DNA of 64,000 bases from Larkinella rosea (GCF_003858635.1 NZ_RQJO01000007.1:1117941-1181940); one strand, 5' to 3'; positions 1 through 10,112 are shown, counted from the first letter of the stretch. The notes: generated by a model not told the origin, from the sequence alone. Numbers and translations: made by a program.

Positions 1-2740
1 CGGCGGCTTTTTCGATCTGGCGTTCACCAATGATCCGGCCCTGAAGGTCGCTTAAGGCAAACCCGAGCGGCTGTCCGCCAACTCCGCGAACCTCCACAGT
101 TACCTGATCTTTCACCGGATTCCCCAGAAGCACCACGTTCAGATTTTCTACCGATTCGGCCGACAGACGAACGGGTGCCGACGAACACTGCAGCATCTTT
201 CCGGAGTCTTTCAGGTCGTACGTACTGCCCTGAACCCGCGCGCGGATGGCCCGGTTAACGTTGTCTTTCAAAGCAGACGGTACTTCGAAACTATAGGCAT
301 GGTAGCCATTTCCTTTCCCGGCATTTTTCAAATCAACCCGGTAGATATTCGCAACCGTACTACCCCAGACGGTGCCGTCCGTATAAAATTCAACGGTTAA
401 CGGCGTGTTCGGTTTCTTGCGATCCCAAACCCAGCCCCGAATGGTTCCGCATTCTACTTTATCCAGGAAGCCTTCAAACTCACCCGTTACCCCACCGGAA
501 GAAGCCGGAGAAACCGTCAGATTAAAGCTTACACTGTTACTTGCACCACCGGCATCCGTAGCTTTGTACGTCAACACGAATGTTCCATCCTGAGTAGGAA
601 TTCCGGAAATTACCCGCGTCACTTCATCGATTGTCAACCCATTTGGCAAACCGGTCAAACCGTACGAAAGCGTGGTTCCTTCCGGATCCGTGAAAGCCAC
701 CAGGGTCGCTGAGAAAGGTACGCCGACCTGAGCGTCGAGCGGAGCAATTATCACCGTCGGCGAAGGCGGTTTTGGCAACTGGTTTCCAGGGCTTGTGCCA
801 CTCGGCTGGCAAATGATGGCCTTCGGAGAATCTTTCAGAAAGAAGGTGCCATTGGCGATCCGGGCCGAAAGGTAGTGCGACTGGTTATCTTTTACCGATT
901 CAGGAATTGAGAAGAGGAACGCGTGTTTACCATTTCCTTTCCCTGCTGTGACCAGATCCTGACGCAACACATCGGCAGGAATCGTAGCAATCACATTGGG
1001 ACCATCCAGAATATCGACCAGAATAGGCGTGTTGATTTTGTTTTTATCCCAGGCCCAACCCCGGAACGTTGAACAATCGGCACCGTAGATATAACCGTCG
1101 AAATTACCAACTGCCGTACCGGGCGTTACGATAACCGTGGCACTTCCAGCCGGGCTAACGCAGCTTCCAACTGTGCAGGTAGCCGAATACGTCAGGGTTG
1201 CCGTAGCATTCGTGGGCACTGTAATGCTCCGCTTACCATCGCCGGCACCATTCGGTCCCGACCAGGCAATGGTTCCCGATTCGCAGCCAGTAATGGTCAA
1301 CGATACAAACGGCGTGTTCTGAATAACGGAAATTGAACTTTGGCCACCCATCGAAATAACCGGAGCCGACGGATTTTCATTCACAGAAAGCACAAATGCA
1401 TCGGACCAAGCTTCTCCGCCCAAACCGTTGACTTTACAGTAATACGAATCCGAATCGGATGGTTGAACGTTCGTCAGTGACAAGGTCGCTGAGGTTTGCC
1501 CGTCTACCAGCGTTCCCGATGTACTGGCTTCACCTTTATACCATTGGTACGTCAATTCGTCACCCAGCGCCGTAATGGTGGAGGACACATTACTTCCCTG
1601 ACAAACCGTCGATGAAGCCGGAGTGGGTTGTTGATCGATGGCGGTTGCCGAGTAAATATCAACCCGCGACGTAGAACCGCCATCTAACAATCCTTCGAAT
1701 CCAGCGGCAAAAAGTGCTTTATTTCCCACACTGGCAGAAGCCAGATCTTTCCGTTTCTTGGAGAGATTATCCGTTGACCAGCTTTGAGTTGTCAGGTCAA
1801 ATACATCCACGGTTGTCACCGATTCCGTAAAAATCGTATTAACTACGGCTTCACCACCGGCAAAAAATACTTTATCACCAACGGTCGTAGCGGTCAAATA
1901 CCCTCTTTTTTTGGATAGAGTAGTCTGCGACCATTCCCCTGAATTAAGGTCATAAATATCAACTCGATCCGAATAGTCCAGAACGCCCTTGATACCACCC
2001 GCAAAATACACTTTGCCCCCGGCAGCCACAGCAGCCAAGCCGGCCCGGGCCTGAGAGAGATCAGCGGTTGACCAATTACCCGTTGCCACATCGTAGATAT
2101 CTACTCGTTTCGAATAACTTAGTAATCCCTTGACACCACCCGCAAAAAAGATTTTTCCCCCGGCGGCAACTCCCGCCAATTCGGAACGGGCCTCCGAAAG
2201 TTGGGCCGTCGACCAGTTTTTATCCACGAGATCATAAATGTCGATGGTTTTGGTCGGTTGCAAGGTTTTAATAAACTGCCCCTGCAGACTAAGCCCACCT
2301 GCAAAAATTACCTTACGACCTCCATAGCCAGAAGCCAGCCGGGAACGGCTTTCGGACAGATTGGCCGATGTTGAGCTAACTCCTGTGGAAACCGAATAAA
2401 TGTCGACTCGCTTGGAAAGCCCTTTCTCGTCATAGCTGCCTCCACCCGCAAAAAAAACCGAGTCAGGAGAAGCCGTCGCCGTTAGTGCTCCACGTTTTTC
2501 GGAAAGAGCTGTGGTAGACCACGCGCCGGTAGAAACCGTGTAAATGTCGACCTTATTGGATGCTTCCGCCCCTTCGAAACCGCCCCCAAAAAAGGCTTTG
2601 CCACCGGCACTGGTTCCGGCCAGCTTATTTCGGCTTTGACTGACAGCGGACGTGGTCCATTGAGCGGTTGCGTCTGAAATACTCAGCAACCAGAGTGAAA
2701 ACAGCCCAATAAATTGGGCAAAAAGGAGAACTTTTTTCAT
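1..2740 (-). CDS. Secreted Kelch-repeat protein with T9SS sorting domain (C-terminus cut by window edge)
   Basis: The frame is open from ATG at 2740 to the left window edge (913 codons); the last part of the sorting domain is missing. It begins with a signal peptide (MKKVLLFAQFIGLF... ending near TAQ). Seven Kelch-like blocks follow (about residues 25-360), each with a FFAGG-type strand and a VDIY(D/S) strand, so a beta-propeller is expected. An Ig-like stretch comes next. Then come a roughly 100-residue module with CSTFRGWAWDRNK (about 540-645), a putative-Ig (He_PIG-like) domain (about 650-735), a second module with CGTIRGWVWDRKK (about 740-850), and the start of a type A T9SS C-terminal domain. 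From residue 540 on it parallels the next gene (3134-5851) module for module. Role inferred: secreted or cell-surface binding protein; the ligand is unknown. Confidence 0.85.
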   Translation of the reverse strand, partial: MKKVLLFAQFIGLFSLWLLSISDATAQWTTSAVSQSRNKLAGTSAGGKAFFGGGFEGAEASNKVDIYTVSTGAWSTTALSEKRGALTATASPDSVFFAGGGSYDEKGLSKRVDIYSVSTGVSSTSANLSESRSRLASGYGGRKVIFAGGLSLQGQFIKTLQPTKTIDIYDLVDKNWSTAQLSEARSELAGVAAGGKIFFAGGVKGLLSYSKRVDIYDVATGNWSTADLSQARAGLAAVAAGGKVYFAGGIKGVLDYSDRVDIYDLNSGEWSQTTLSKKRGYLTATTVGDKVFFAGGEAVVNTIFTESVTTVDVFDLTTQSWSTDNLSKKRKDLASASVGNKALFAAGFEGLLDGGSTSRVDIYSATAIDQQPTPASSTVCQGSNVSSTITALGDELTYQWYKGEASTSGTLVDGQTSATLSLTNVQPSDSDSYYCKVNGLGGEAWSDAFVLSVNENPSAPVISMGGQSSISVIQNTPFVSLTITGCESGTIAWSGPNGAGDGKRSITVPTNATATLTYSATCTVGSCVSPAGSATVIVTPGTAVGNFDGYIYGADCSTFRGWAWDKNKINTPILVDILDGPNVIATIPADVLRQDLVTAGKGNGKHAFLFSIPESVKDNQSHYLSARIANGTFFLKDSPKAIICQPSGTSPGNQLPKPPSPTVIIAPLDAQVGVPFSATLVAFTDPEGTTLSYGLTGLPNGLTIDEVTRVISGIPTQDGTFVLTYKATDAGGASNSVSFNLTVSPASSGGVTGEFEGFLDKVECGTIRGWVWDRKKPNTPLTVEFYTDGTVWGSTVANIYRVDLKNAGKGNGYHAYSFEVPSALKDNVNRAIRARVQGSTYDLKDSGKMLQCSSAPVRLSAESVENLNVVLLGNPVKDQVTVEVRGVGGQPLGFALSDLQGRIIGERQIEKAA

Positions 2741-2827
2741 GTGTAAAAAAAGGGTTATAGTGAAACAGGTAAAAAAAGAAAGGCCAGCCTGAATCAGAAT
2801 GACCAGGTTGGGTAATCAGACAAAAAA

Positions 2828-2858
2828 GAAACTTAGGTTGGGTAAATTTTTCGGTCAA
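2828..2858 (-). promoter_or_regulatory. Candidate Bacteroidota promoter for the Kelch protein gene
   Basis: On the minus strand a TTG (2858-2856) lies 20 bp before TAAGTTTC (2835-2828). This is one mismatch from the TAnnTTTG -7 element, at the usual spacing, about 88 bp before the ATG. Prediction from sequence only. Confidence 0.4.
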
Positions 2859-3043
2859 TGACCAACGATTCTTCGACCATAAGGTGGTCGACTGCGGAAA
2901 GTGGAAGGATTAATGTAAGCATTGGGCTTCTTAATTAACGGACAGGAATAGGATTTACCACTGCAAAATATGATCAAAATTTATAATAATGCTAATAATA
3001 AGTTAAATCATATGAAAAAAATGGTTACTTAAAGTTTTTTACT

Positions 3044-3083
3044 CATAAAAAAACCGGCAAACTGTCCAATTTGCCGGTTTTAA
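3044..3083 (-). terminator. Rho-independent terminator of the beta-helix T9SS gene
   Basis: A perfect 12-bp stem (aaaaccggcaaa at 3050-3061 with its complement at 3070-3081) has an 8-nt loop. On the minus strand it is followed by a run of T. It lies about 50 bp after the stop codon at 3134. Confidence 0.85.
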
Positions 3084-3133
3084 TCAATGTTATCAGTTAT
3101 TACTCAGGCATTTAAATTTTTACCGCCATATAA

Positions 3134-5851
3134 TCAATTAGTCTTTACTATTTTCACCATCCTGATTTGGAATGGTGTGGAAACCCGAAGCAAGAGTATG
3201 CCCGGAATCAGACGTCTGACATCGAATTGACGTTGGTCAATCGAATTGGCTGTTTCAACTCTTTCCTCTAAAAGTTCCCGCCCCTGGCTATCCAATAACG
3301 TCAACTGTACCGGCAGCCCTCCAACTCCCCGAACCTCCACCTGAATTACCTCAGAAACCGGATTTCCCAAAACCGTAACCTGAAGTTCGTCCGACACCTC
3401 GGCTGAAAACCGGCTGCCTGACGGACACAGCAGCGGTTTTCCGGAATCTTTCAACACATACGTGCTGCCCTGAATTCGGGCACTAATCGCGCGGGTTGTA
3501 CCATCTTTTAATGCCTGAGGTACCTCAAAGCTGTAGGCATGAACCCCGTTCCCTTTCCCGGCGTTCTTCAGATCGACACGGTAGATGTTCGCCACCGTGC
3601 TGCCCCAAACGGTACTACCCGAATAAAACTCCACGGTGACCGGTGCGTTGGGCTGATTACGATCCCAAACCCAGCCCCGGATTGTACCGCATTCCACTTT
3701 GTCTAAATAGCCCTCAAAATTCCCGCTGACGGTCGTCGTCGAAGCCGGATTAACCGTCAGCGGGAAGCTTACAGAGTTGGTCAATCCGCCCCCATCGGTC
3801 GCCGAATACGCCAGCACAAAGGTGCCCGACTGGGTCGGTGTACCACTGATGATTCGGGTGCTGGCGTTGATTGACAAACCGTCGGGCAAACCGCTCAGGG
3901 CGTAGGTCAATGCAGTACCCTCAGGATCAGTGAAGGCCACTAATGTTCCGGAGAATGGTACGTTGACCTGAGCCATCAGGGGAGCGACCAAAATAGAAGG
4001 TGTAGGTGGCACCGGTGCCTTATTGGCGGGTGAGCTGCTGCCCTGACATACGAGGGCTTTGGGCGAATCTTTCAGGAAAAAACTGCTTCCGGCGACGCGG
4101 GCCGAGAGTTGGTGAGGCAAACCGTCTTTCAACGATTCGGGAATGGGAAAACTGAAGGCGTGTTTGCCGTTGCCCTTTCCGGCGATTTGCAGGTCCTGCC
4201 GAAACACATCGGCCATTAGCATGGTGACGACAACCGGACCATCCAGAATATCGATCGAAATGGGCGTATTGACTTTATTCCGATCCCAGGCCCAGCCCCG
4301 GAACGTGGAACAATCGGCCCCGTAGACAAAGCCATCGAAGCTGCCGCTGATCAAACCCGGCACAATCGAAACGGTAGTTGAACCGGGGTCGGAAACGCAA
4401 CTGCCAATGCTACAGGTGGCTGAGTAAACCAGTGTCGCCGTCGCTGAAGTGGGAATCGTAATACGGGTTCCGGTACCGCTGGTGTTGTTCGGCCCTTTCC
4501 AACTCAGGTTCCCGGTTTCACACCCCGTGATCGTCAACGAGACAGAGGGGGTATTTTGAATAATCGGTAAGGTAATCGACGGAGGCAGACTCAGCACCGG
4601 TACAGGTAAGGGACTTCCCTGAAATTCCAGAGCACCGATGTCTATGCGGCCATTGTTGTAAAACCGGGGATTGCTCTCCAGATCGGTGGCACCGCTGGTT
4701 GCTGTCGTGCTCGTCGGATCGCCCGCGTTAATCGCTGGCGAACAGGTTCGGAGTTGCCGGTCAGTATCGCTGACAAAGGGCGAGGTAGTGGGCGTCAGGT
4801 TGGTATTCCCTTCGAGGCCCGTTACTGTTTCTTCGAACAAATTATACTGAGCCGTGACGGTTGGGGCATTATCATTGAAAATAGTATTTGCCCCACCGTT
4901 GTTCCAGAACAGGCTGTTAACGACCGTCAGGTCTAATGTCCCAAAAGCTCTGAAATTATAGATCGCTTCCCCGCGTATATCTGCTGAATTGTTGACAAAC
5001 GTGCAATTGATCAGCTGGGGGTGCAGTATCCCCTCGTTATTTCCGCTTAAATTCATCATTCCTCCTCCCATGCCCTCCATTACACTATTTCCTAAAAATT
5101 CACAGTTAATGAATCGGGGGCTGCCACTTGAATTATCTTCACTCAGGTTATATACACCACCACCAGATCCACTGTAACCCGTCAGCTCGGCCCGATTGGC
5201 AATAAAACTACAATTGATAAATTCCGGATCAGAATCCTTCGCCTTGCTTATATTGTAAAGACCGCCCCCATAACGAGCCTTGTTGTTCAGAAAACAACAA
5301 TACCGGATGATTGGACTGCCATCCGAGTTGTAAATACCTCCGCCACCACCCCCATCCGAATTACCCCCGGTAATCAAAAAGCCATCCAGTACCGCAGTGG
5401 AAGTCAACGAGGCATTAAAAAGCACATGAAAGGAATTGTCGGCGATCCCGGGCTCACCAATATTACCACTCAATGTCGTGCTTGAAGGCGCACTGAGCGT
5501 AATCGGCGGTCGCGCACTCAGGGCGCTTTCATCGCCCACAAAGCCTCCGTAAATTGCCACATGATCCTTCATGGCAAAGGAGAGGAATCGGTCTGTTCCC
5601 GTAGTGGGTTTATAAATCCCCTGGGCTACCCAGACCTCCACCACCTTATCCTGATTGGCCTGCCAATACGTACTGGCAGCATTGATGGCGGTTTGCAAAT
5701 TCGTGCCAGGGTAGGCATTCAGCCAGTCGGAGCCGTTCTGGGAGCCCGCTCCGTTTTGGGTAACGTAAAAAACAATGGGTTGGCTAAAGGCAACCTGTGT
5801 TCCAAAAAGCAGCACCAGCAGCCAAAGGTAAATTCGAAGAAGTGATTTCAT
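3134..5851 (-). CDS. Secreted right-handed beta-helix protein with repeated GWxWDRN modules and T9SS sorting domain
   Basis: 905 residues, starting at ATG with a signal peptide (MKSLLRIYLWLLVLLFGTQ). Residues about 25-400 look like a right-handed beta-helix of the choice-of-anchor Q / polymorphic outer membrane type: a YGGF.GDESALSARP segment and repeated FINCxF / NNxAxxGGG rungs. After an Ig-like linker come module 1 (about 500-601, CSTFRGWAWDRNK ... AGKGNGKHAF ... LKDSPKALVC), an He_PIG-like domain (about 615-705), module 2 (about 708-809, CGTIRGWVWDRNQ ... AGKGNGVHAYSFEVP ... LKDSGKPLLC), and a type A T9SS domain ending KIVKTN. It is a tandem paralogue of the gene to its left over the last ~400 residues; only the N-terminal halves differ. 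Role inferred: secreted or surface-attached, possibly glycan-binding. Confidence 0.88.
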   Translation of the reverse strand: MKSLLRIYLWLLVLLFGTQVAFSQPIVFYVTQNGAGSQNGSDWLNAYPGTNLQTAINAASTYWQANQDKVVEVWVAQGIYKPTTGTDRFLSFAMKDHVAIYGGFVGDESALSARPPITLSAPSSTTLSGNIGEPGIADNSFHVLFNASLTSTAVLDGFLITGGNSDGGGGGGIYNSDGSPIIRYCCFLNNKARYGGGLYNISKAKDSDPEFINCSFIANRAELTGYSGSGGGVYNLSEDNSSGSPRFINCEFLGNSVMEGMGGGMMNLSGNNEGILHPQLINCTFVNNSADIRGEAIYNFRAFGTLDLTVVNSLFWNNGGANTIFNDNAPTVTAQYNLFEETVTGLEGNTNLTPTTSPFVSDTDRQLRTCSPAINAGDPTSTTATSGATDLESNPRFYNNGRIDIGALEFQGSPLPVPVLSLPPSITLPIIQNTPSVSLTITGCETGNLSWKGPNNTSGTGTRITIPTSATATLVYSATCSIGSCVSDPGSTTVSIVPGLISGSFDGFVYGADCSTFRGWAWDRNKVNTPISIDILDGPVVVTMLMADVFRQDLQIAGKGNGKHAFSFPIPESLKDGLPHQLSARVAGSSFFLKDSPKALVCQGSSSPANKAPVPPTPSILVAPLMAQVNVPFSGTLVAFTDPEGTALTYALSGLPDGLSINASTRIISGTPTQSGTFVLAYSATDGGGLTNSVSFPLTVNPASTTTVSGNFEGYLDKVECGTIRGWVWDRNQPNAPVTVEFYSGSTVWGSTVANIYRVDLKNAGKGNGVHAYSFEVPQALKDGTTRAISARIQGSTYVLKDSGKPLLCPSGSRFSAEVSDELQVTVLGNPVSEVIQVEVRGVGGLPVQLTLLDSQGRELLEERVETANSIDQRQFDVRRLIPGILLLRVSTPFQIRMVKIVKTN

Positions 5852-5914
5852 AAGATACAGGAAATTGATGGGGTTAAATAGACCTCAAAGGTCTGTTTCC
5901 GTACCCAAACCGAT

Positions 5915-5953
5915 TGTTAATCCTGTGCCAAACTCCTGTTAATCCTGTGCCAA
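5915..5953. repeat. Short direct repeat, two copies
   Basis: The 17-mer tgttaatcctgtgccaa occurs at 5915-5931 and exactly again at 5937-5953. It lies between the hairpin repeat at 5988 and the start of the beta-helix gene. It may be a relic of an insertion or a binding site; nothing decides between these. Confidence 0.7.
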
Positions 5954-5987
5954 GTAGCCTTTCGAGGGGTTTCTTAGATAAAAAAGG

Positions 5988-6090
5988 GGTTGTTTCGCGG
6001 AGTTAAGCGGAGCAAAGAGAGTTAAGCAGAGTTTATTACTAATTTCTTCGCTTAACTCTTTTCTTCTCCGTTTAACTCCGCGAAACAACC
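5988..6090. repeat. Intergenic palindromic repeat, family GTTTCGCGGAG, copy 1
   Basis: The outer arms (5988-6010 and 6068-6090) are reverse complements over 23 bp with one mismatch and contain gtttcgcggagttaagcgg. The inner parts also pair imperfectly (agagttaagc / gcttaactct) around an AT-rich centre. A second copy lies at 24998-25101 and shares the arms and the central cagagtttatta. It lies between two minus-strand genes. Confidence 0.9.
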
Positions 6091-6107
6091 TTTCACACTC
6101 ATTCATA

Positions 6108-9100
6108 TCAGGATTCAGCAAATTCGGTGGGCGTCATGCGGTAAAGTTCACGGAAGCAGCGGGTAAAGTAGGAATGACTTTCAAAGCCCACCATCGTTGC
6201 AGTTTCCGAAGGTGAATACCCCTGACGAAGCAGCTGGGATCCGCGCTTCAAGCGATAATTGCGGATGAACTGATTGGCCGGTAATCCGGTGAGTGCTTTC
6301 AATTTCCGGTATAAATTAGTCCGGCTTAATCCGGAAAGCTCGGCCAGTTCGTCAACCCCAAAACCTGAATCATCGAGGGCGGTTTCGAGCAATTGATAAA
6401 CTTTGCCCAGAAAAGGATCGACGGTTTCGGTAACAGGAAGCGTTACGAGGGTAACCGGACTGAGCAGGGACGCCTTCACCTTTTCCCGCACCAGCCGACG
6501 TTGTTCGAGCAGATTTCGAACCCGCAATTGCAATTCGGAAACCAGAAACGGTTTGGTGATGTAGTCGTCCGCCCCCAGCGAAAGTCCTTCCAGGCGGTTT
6601 TCCGTCGAGGATTTCGCCGTGAGCAGAATCACCGGAATATGACTCGTAGCCTCATCAGCCTTGATTTTTCGGCACAATTCCAACCCGTCCATCACCGGCA
6701 TCAGGACGTCGGAAATGATCAGTTCAGGCATCCGTTCCGTGGCCACCTGAAGCCCTTCGGCCCCATTAGCCGCCCGAAGAATGCGATAGGAAGATGGCAA
6801 ACTCCCGATGATGAAATCGGCCAGTTCGTCGTTGTCTTCCACCAGCAACAGCTCCGTGTGCTCCTCAGCGTTCGGGTTGGCAGGCTCCTTGCGGTCAAAC
6901 GCCCGTTCCACGTGGCTGAAATCGGTATGAACCGGTTCCATCAGGGACGAAACCGCTGATTGCGACTCCGGAACGTCTGTTTTTTCGTCGGCTTTCACCC
7001 GGCGATAGGGCAGAAAAACCGTCACGGACGTACCCGAACCGACCTCACTCTCCATCGCAATCCGCCCTTGTTGCAGTTGAACCAGTTCGTTGACCAGCGC
7101 CAATCCAATTCCCGTACCTTCGTAACCCCGCGTCGAGGAAGGATCGACCTGGTAAAACCGTTCAAATATCGCCGATAACTGTTCTTTCGGAATCCCGATT
7201 CCAGTATCCGAAACCCGGATGACAAACTCCGATGCTTTCGGCGTTATCGATCTGTATTCCAGGACAATACCAATCTGCCCGCCTTCCGGTGTAAATTTCA
7301 ATGCATTGGCAAGCAGGTTGTAAACAATACGTTCCAGCAACGAGGGGTCAAACACAAACATACCGGTTTTCTGATCCTGGAACGTCAACCGGATGGATTT
7401 CCGATCGGCAGCTTCCTGAAACCTCCTGACCACCTGCTCAACCACCTCGCCCGGACTCCCAACCCGTTCTTCAACTTTCATGGCCTGGGCGTCCAGTTTC
7501 GACAACTCCATCAACTGGTTAATCAGTTGATGGAGTTGTTGGGCATTTTTATGGACGGATGTCAACCGGCGGATGTATTGGGTGCCTTCCAATTCACTGA
7601 TCAATCCTTCCATCGGCGACAGAATCAGCGTCAGGGGCGTTCGAAACTCGTGGGTAATATTGGTAAAAAACCGGGTTTTCATCTCCACTTCCCGCTGCTT
7701 TAGCTCGACCGATTGCCGGAGTTGGAGCCGGTTGCGGTAGATCCGCAGCAACACGTAGAACAGACTGATCAGCAGCAAGCTATACAGGACATAAGCCCAC
7801 CAGGTAGCCCACCAGGGCGGCCGAATCGTAATGTCGAGTCGGCGAACCACCCGGCTCCAGATTCCGGATGTGTTGGAGGCATTCACCAAAAACCGGTAAT
7901 GACCGGGTTGCAAGTCCGTGTATACCGCAACGGGTCGTTCCGACAGTATCCAGCCCTCATCCAATCCTTCCAGCTGGTACCGATACCGGTTTTTTTCGGC
8001 TTTGTTAAACTGCAAAGCGGCAAACTCCAGATTCAGGAAGTTCTGGTTGTAAGGCAGGTTCAGCGATAGAAGTGCCTGTTCGGGGAAATCCCCCATCGGA
8101 GAGTCAGTACCGGGCTTAATTGTCCGGTTATTAATCTGAATGCCGGTCAGTTCCACGGCAGGCTGATAGGGATCATTCGTAATCCGGTCGGGATAAAAAG
8201 CGGTAATTCCTTCCAATCCACCCATCAGTATCCGCCCGCCGGGAAGCTGCAAAAAATGAAACCGGTTGAATTCATCGGCGAGAATACCGTCCTGTGTCGT
8301 ATAATTCTGTACCTGCAACGTCCGACGATTCAGCCGGCCAATTCCTTTGTTGGTACCGATCCAGATGCTTCCACGCCGATCCGGAATGGCGGAATAGACG
8401 ACATTGTTGGGCAAACCGTCCGCAATGGTAAACCGCCGACATTGCCCCGTCCGTTTGTCGAACCGGCCCAGTCCACTGCCGAATGTCCCCAACCAAAGTA
8501 GATTCGGATCGAGGGGATCGGCAAACAGACAGAACAGCGCATCGCTGTTCAACGAAGCCGGATTTCGGGCATCGAACCCAAAGCGCCGGGTCTGTCCCGT
8601 TGCCCGATCGACGCGGTAAAGGCCATGGAACTCCGTAGCCAGCCACAAAGCCCGGTCATCGACAACCGCCTGCTGAATGTCTGATGCCACCGTAAACCGG
8701 AACGGAAACACCTGCCAGCGTTGTTGGCTTTCATCGAACCAAACCGCCTGTTTTTTGTAAACAGCCCAGATTCGGCCACTAGGATCAGCCGCTAACGGCA
8801 CATACATACGTTCATCGGATTCGCCGGGTAAATGGGGTGGCGGGATGGTTTGAATCTGTTTTGTTTTCAGATCCAGGCGATAAAATGGCTGGCCCCGATT
8901 GAACCAGAGCCGTCCTTTCCCATCGACGGCATACCGAAAATGATACGAATCGGTGGAAGCTGAAAACCGGGGAACTTGCGATGCCGGTACACCTAACTGA
9001 CCCATCAGCAAATCCGTACAAAAATCGACCCGGTACAGCGATCGTTCAAAACCCGTGGTCGACAGATCGTATTTCCGAACGCCCGCGCCGTTGGTACCGA

Positions 9101-10112
9101 TCCACAACACATCCGAGCGATCGACAAAAACGCTCTTGGCGGTGATATCCTTCGTCAACGCCGGTAGTGGCTGCAATCCCGACTGCTCATTGACCCGAAA
9201 AATCTGATTATACCACAACAAATAATCATTGCCCCGGCTATCGGACGTAAACCGAGCCTCCCACCAGACGTCGTTTCCCAGGGGCGGAAGCGGAAAAACC
9301 CGGATTTGACCCGTTTTCGTGTGAAGGAGCGTGAGATGCCGCCGGGAATGAATCAGCAGATCGCCGTTTTTCCGGGCGTGCATCCGGCCCAGAATCGAGT
9401 CCGGCCACGAAACCGGCTTCCCGGATGCGAGCGGATAATGAATAAAGCGGTGCTCGTTTTCGTCAAATCGGTCGAGGCCACCATTTGACGCTACCCAGAT
9501 AGTACCCCGACGGTCTTCCCTGACATCCCGAACCACATTGTTCCTAAGTGAATAAGGCTGTTTCGTGTGCCGGAACCAGCGGTAGCGGTTGGTCCGTAAA
9601 TTCCAGCAAACCAGCCCATTATTGCGAAAAAGCAGCCAGACGCGGTTGCGACTATCGGGGTACAGATCCCACAGCGTATCTCGCCCGAAATGACGGCGGT
9701 AAAACGGTTCGCGGGTGATATTCCGGAACGTTTCCGTAGCCGGATCGAGCCGATCCATCTTGTTTTGTTCGCTCTTGATCCAGATGTATCCTTCGCGGTC
9801 AGGGGTTACATTGTAAACATCCGGAAACGAAAGAGCGGTTTTCGCCTGAGAGGCCACTTGAAAAACCCGAAACCGCTGGCCATCGTAGCGACACAGGCCA
9901 TCGCGGGTGGCCATCCAGATAAATCCCTGCCGATCCTGCATGATGGATGACACAAACGCCTGGGGCAAGCCCTGCCGTTCGGTCAGGACTTCGGCAGGCG
10001 GCAATAAATTCGATTGGGCAACCACAGTTTGCATGGACAGCACCCCACACAAAAGCAACCCGATTAGCCGGAGCGGCCTCCCTAAATTAGGCCTGAAGAG
10101 TAGAAATGGCAT
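6108..10112 (-). CDS. Hybrid two-component system protein (sensor kinase, receiver and AraC regulator in one chain)
   Basis: 1334 residues from ATG at 10112; an in-frame TTG five codons upstream is less likely because MPFLLFRPN... leads directly into the signal peptide. Order: periplasmic Reg_prop beta-propeller repeats (about 40-620, motifs such as GFIWMATRDGLCRYDG and LWLGTFGSGLGRFD), a Y_Y_Y domain (about 640-770), one membrane helix (about 775-800), HisKA with phospho-acceptor H821 in THEFRTPL, HATPase (NALKFTPEGG, DTGIGIP), a receiver with D1135 in ISDVLMPVMDG, and a C-terminal AraC-type helix-turn-helix. This is the complete HTCS layout that senses glycan fragments in Bacteroidota. No SusC/SusD pair is adjacent, so its targets are unclear; the T9SS genes downstream and the divergent DUF5916 gene are candidates. 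Confidence 0.95.
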   Translation of the reverse strand: MPFLLFRPNLGRPLRLIGLLLCGVLSMQTVVAQSNLLPPAEVLTERQGLPQAFVSSIMQDRQGFIWMATRDGLCRYDGQRFRVFQVASQAKTALSFPDVYNVTPDREGYIWIKSEQNKMDRLDPATETFRNITREPFYRRHFGRDTLWDLYPDSRNRVWLLFRNNGLVCWNLRTNRYRWFRHTKQPYSLRNNVVRDVREDRRGTIWVASNGGLDRFDENEHRFIHYPLASGKPVSWPDSILGRMHARKNGDLLIHSRRHLTLLHTKTGQIRVFPLPPLGNDVWWEARFTSDSRGNDYLLWYNQIFRVNEQSGLQPLPALTKDITAKSVFVDRSDVLWIGTNGAGVRKYDLSTTGFERSLYRVDFCTDLLMGQLGVPASQVPRFSASTDSYHFRYAVDGKGRLWFNRGQPFYRLDLKTKQIQTIPPPHLPGESDERMYVPLAADPSGRIWAVYKKQAVWFDESQQRWQVFPFRFTVASDIQQAVVDDRALWLATEFHGLYRVDRATGQTRRFGFDARNPASLNSDALFCLFADPLDPNLLWLGTFGSGLGRFDKRTGQCRRFTIADGLPNNVVYSAIPDRRGSIWIGTNKGIGRLNRRTLQVQNYTTQDGILADEFNRFHFLQLPGGRILMGGLEGITAFYPDRITNDPYQPAVELTGIQINNRTIKPGTDSPMGDFPEQALLSLNLPYNQNFLNLEFAALQFNKAEKNRYRYQLEGLDEGWILSERPVAVYTDLQPGHYRFLVNASNTSGIWSRVVRRLDITIRPPWWATWWAYVLYSLLLISLFYVLLRIYRNRLQLRQSVELKQREVEMKTRFFTNITHEFRTPLTLILSPMEGLISELEGTQYIRRLTSVHKNAQQLHQLINQLMELSKLDAQAMKVEERVGSPGEVVEQVVRRFQEAADRKSIRLTFQDQKTGMFVFDPSLLERIVYNLLANALKFTPEGGQIGIVLEYRSITPKASEFVIRVSDTGIGIPKEQLSAIFERFYQVDPSSTRGYEGTGIGLALVNELVQLQQGRIAMESEVGSGTSVTVFLPYRRVKADEKTDVPESQSAVSSLMEPVHTDFSHVERAFDRKEPANPNAEEHTELLLVEDNDELADFIIGSLPSSYRILRAANGAEGLQVATERMPELIISDVLMPVMDGLELCRKIKADEATSHIPVILLTAKSSTENRLEGLSLGADDYITKPFLVSELQLRVRNLLEQRRLVREKVKASLLSPVTLVTLPVTETVDPFLGKVYQLLETALDDSGFGVDELAELSGLSRTNLYRKLKALTGLPANQFIRNYRLKRGSQLLRQGYSPSETATMVGFESHSYFTRCFRELYRMTPTEFAES

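Larger units (their letters stand above)
2741..3133. other. Intergenic region between the two T9SS protein genes
   Basis: This AT-rich spacer of 393 bp has no convincing gene. It contains a candidate promoter for the left gene, two copies of the 11-mer AGGTTGGGTAA about 30 bp apart (near 2804 and 2833), a small hairpin (cgacca/tggtcg, 2874-2890), and the terminator of the right gene. Confidence 0.6.

Noticed and set aside
6393..6959. Open frame of 188 codons antisense to the receiver part of the hybrid sensor
   Set aside because: The sense strand clearly codes for receiver and AraC domains; the antisense product is low-complexity and Arg/Gln-rich.
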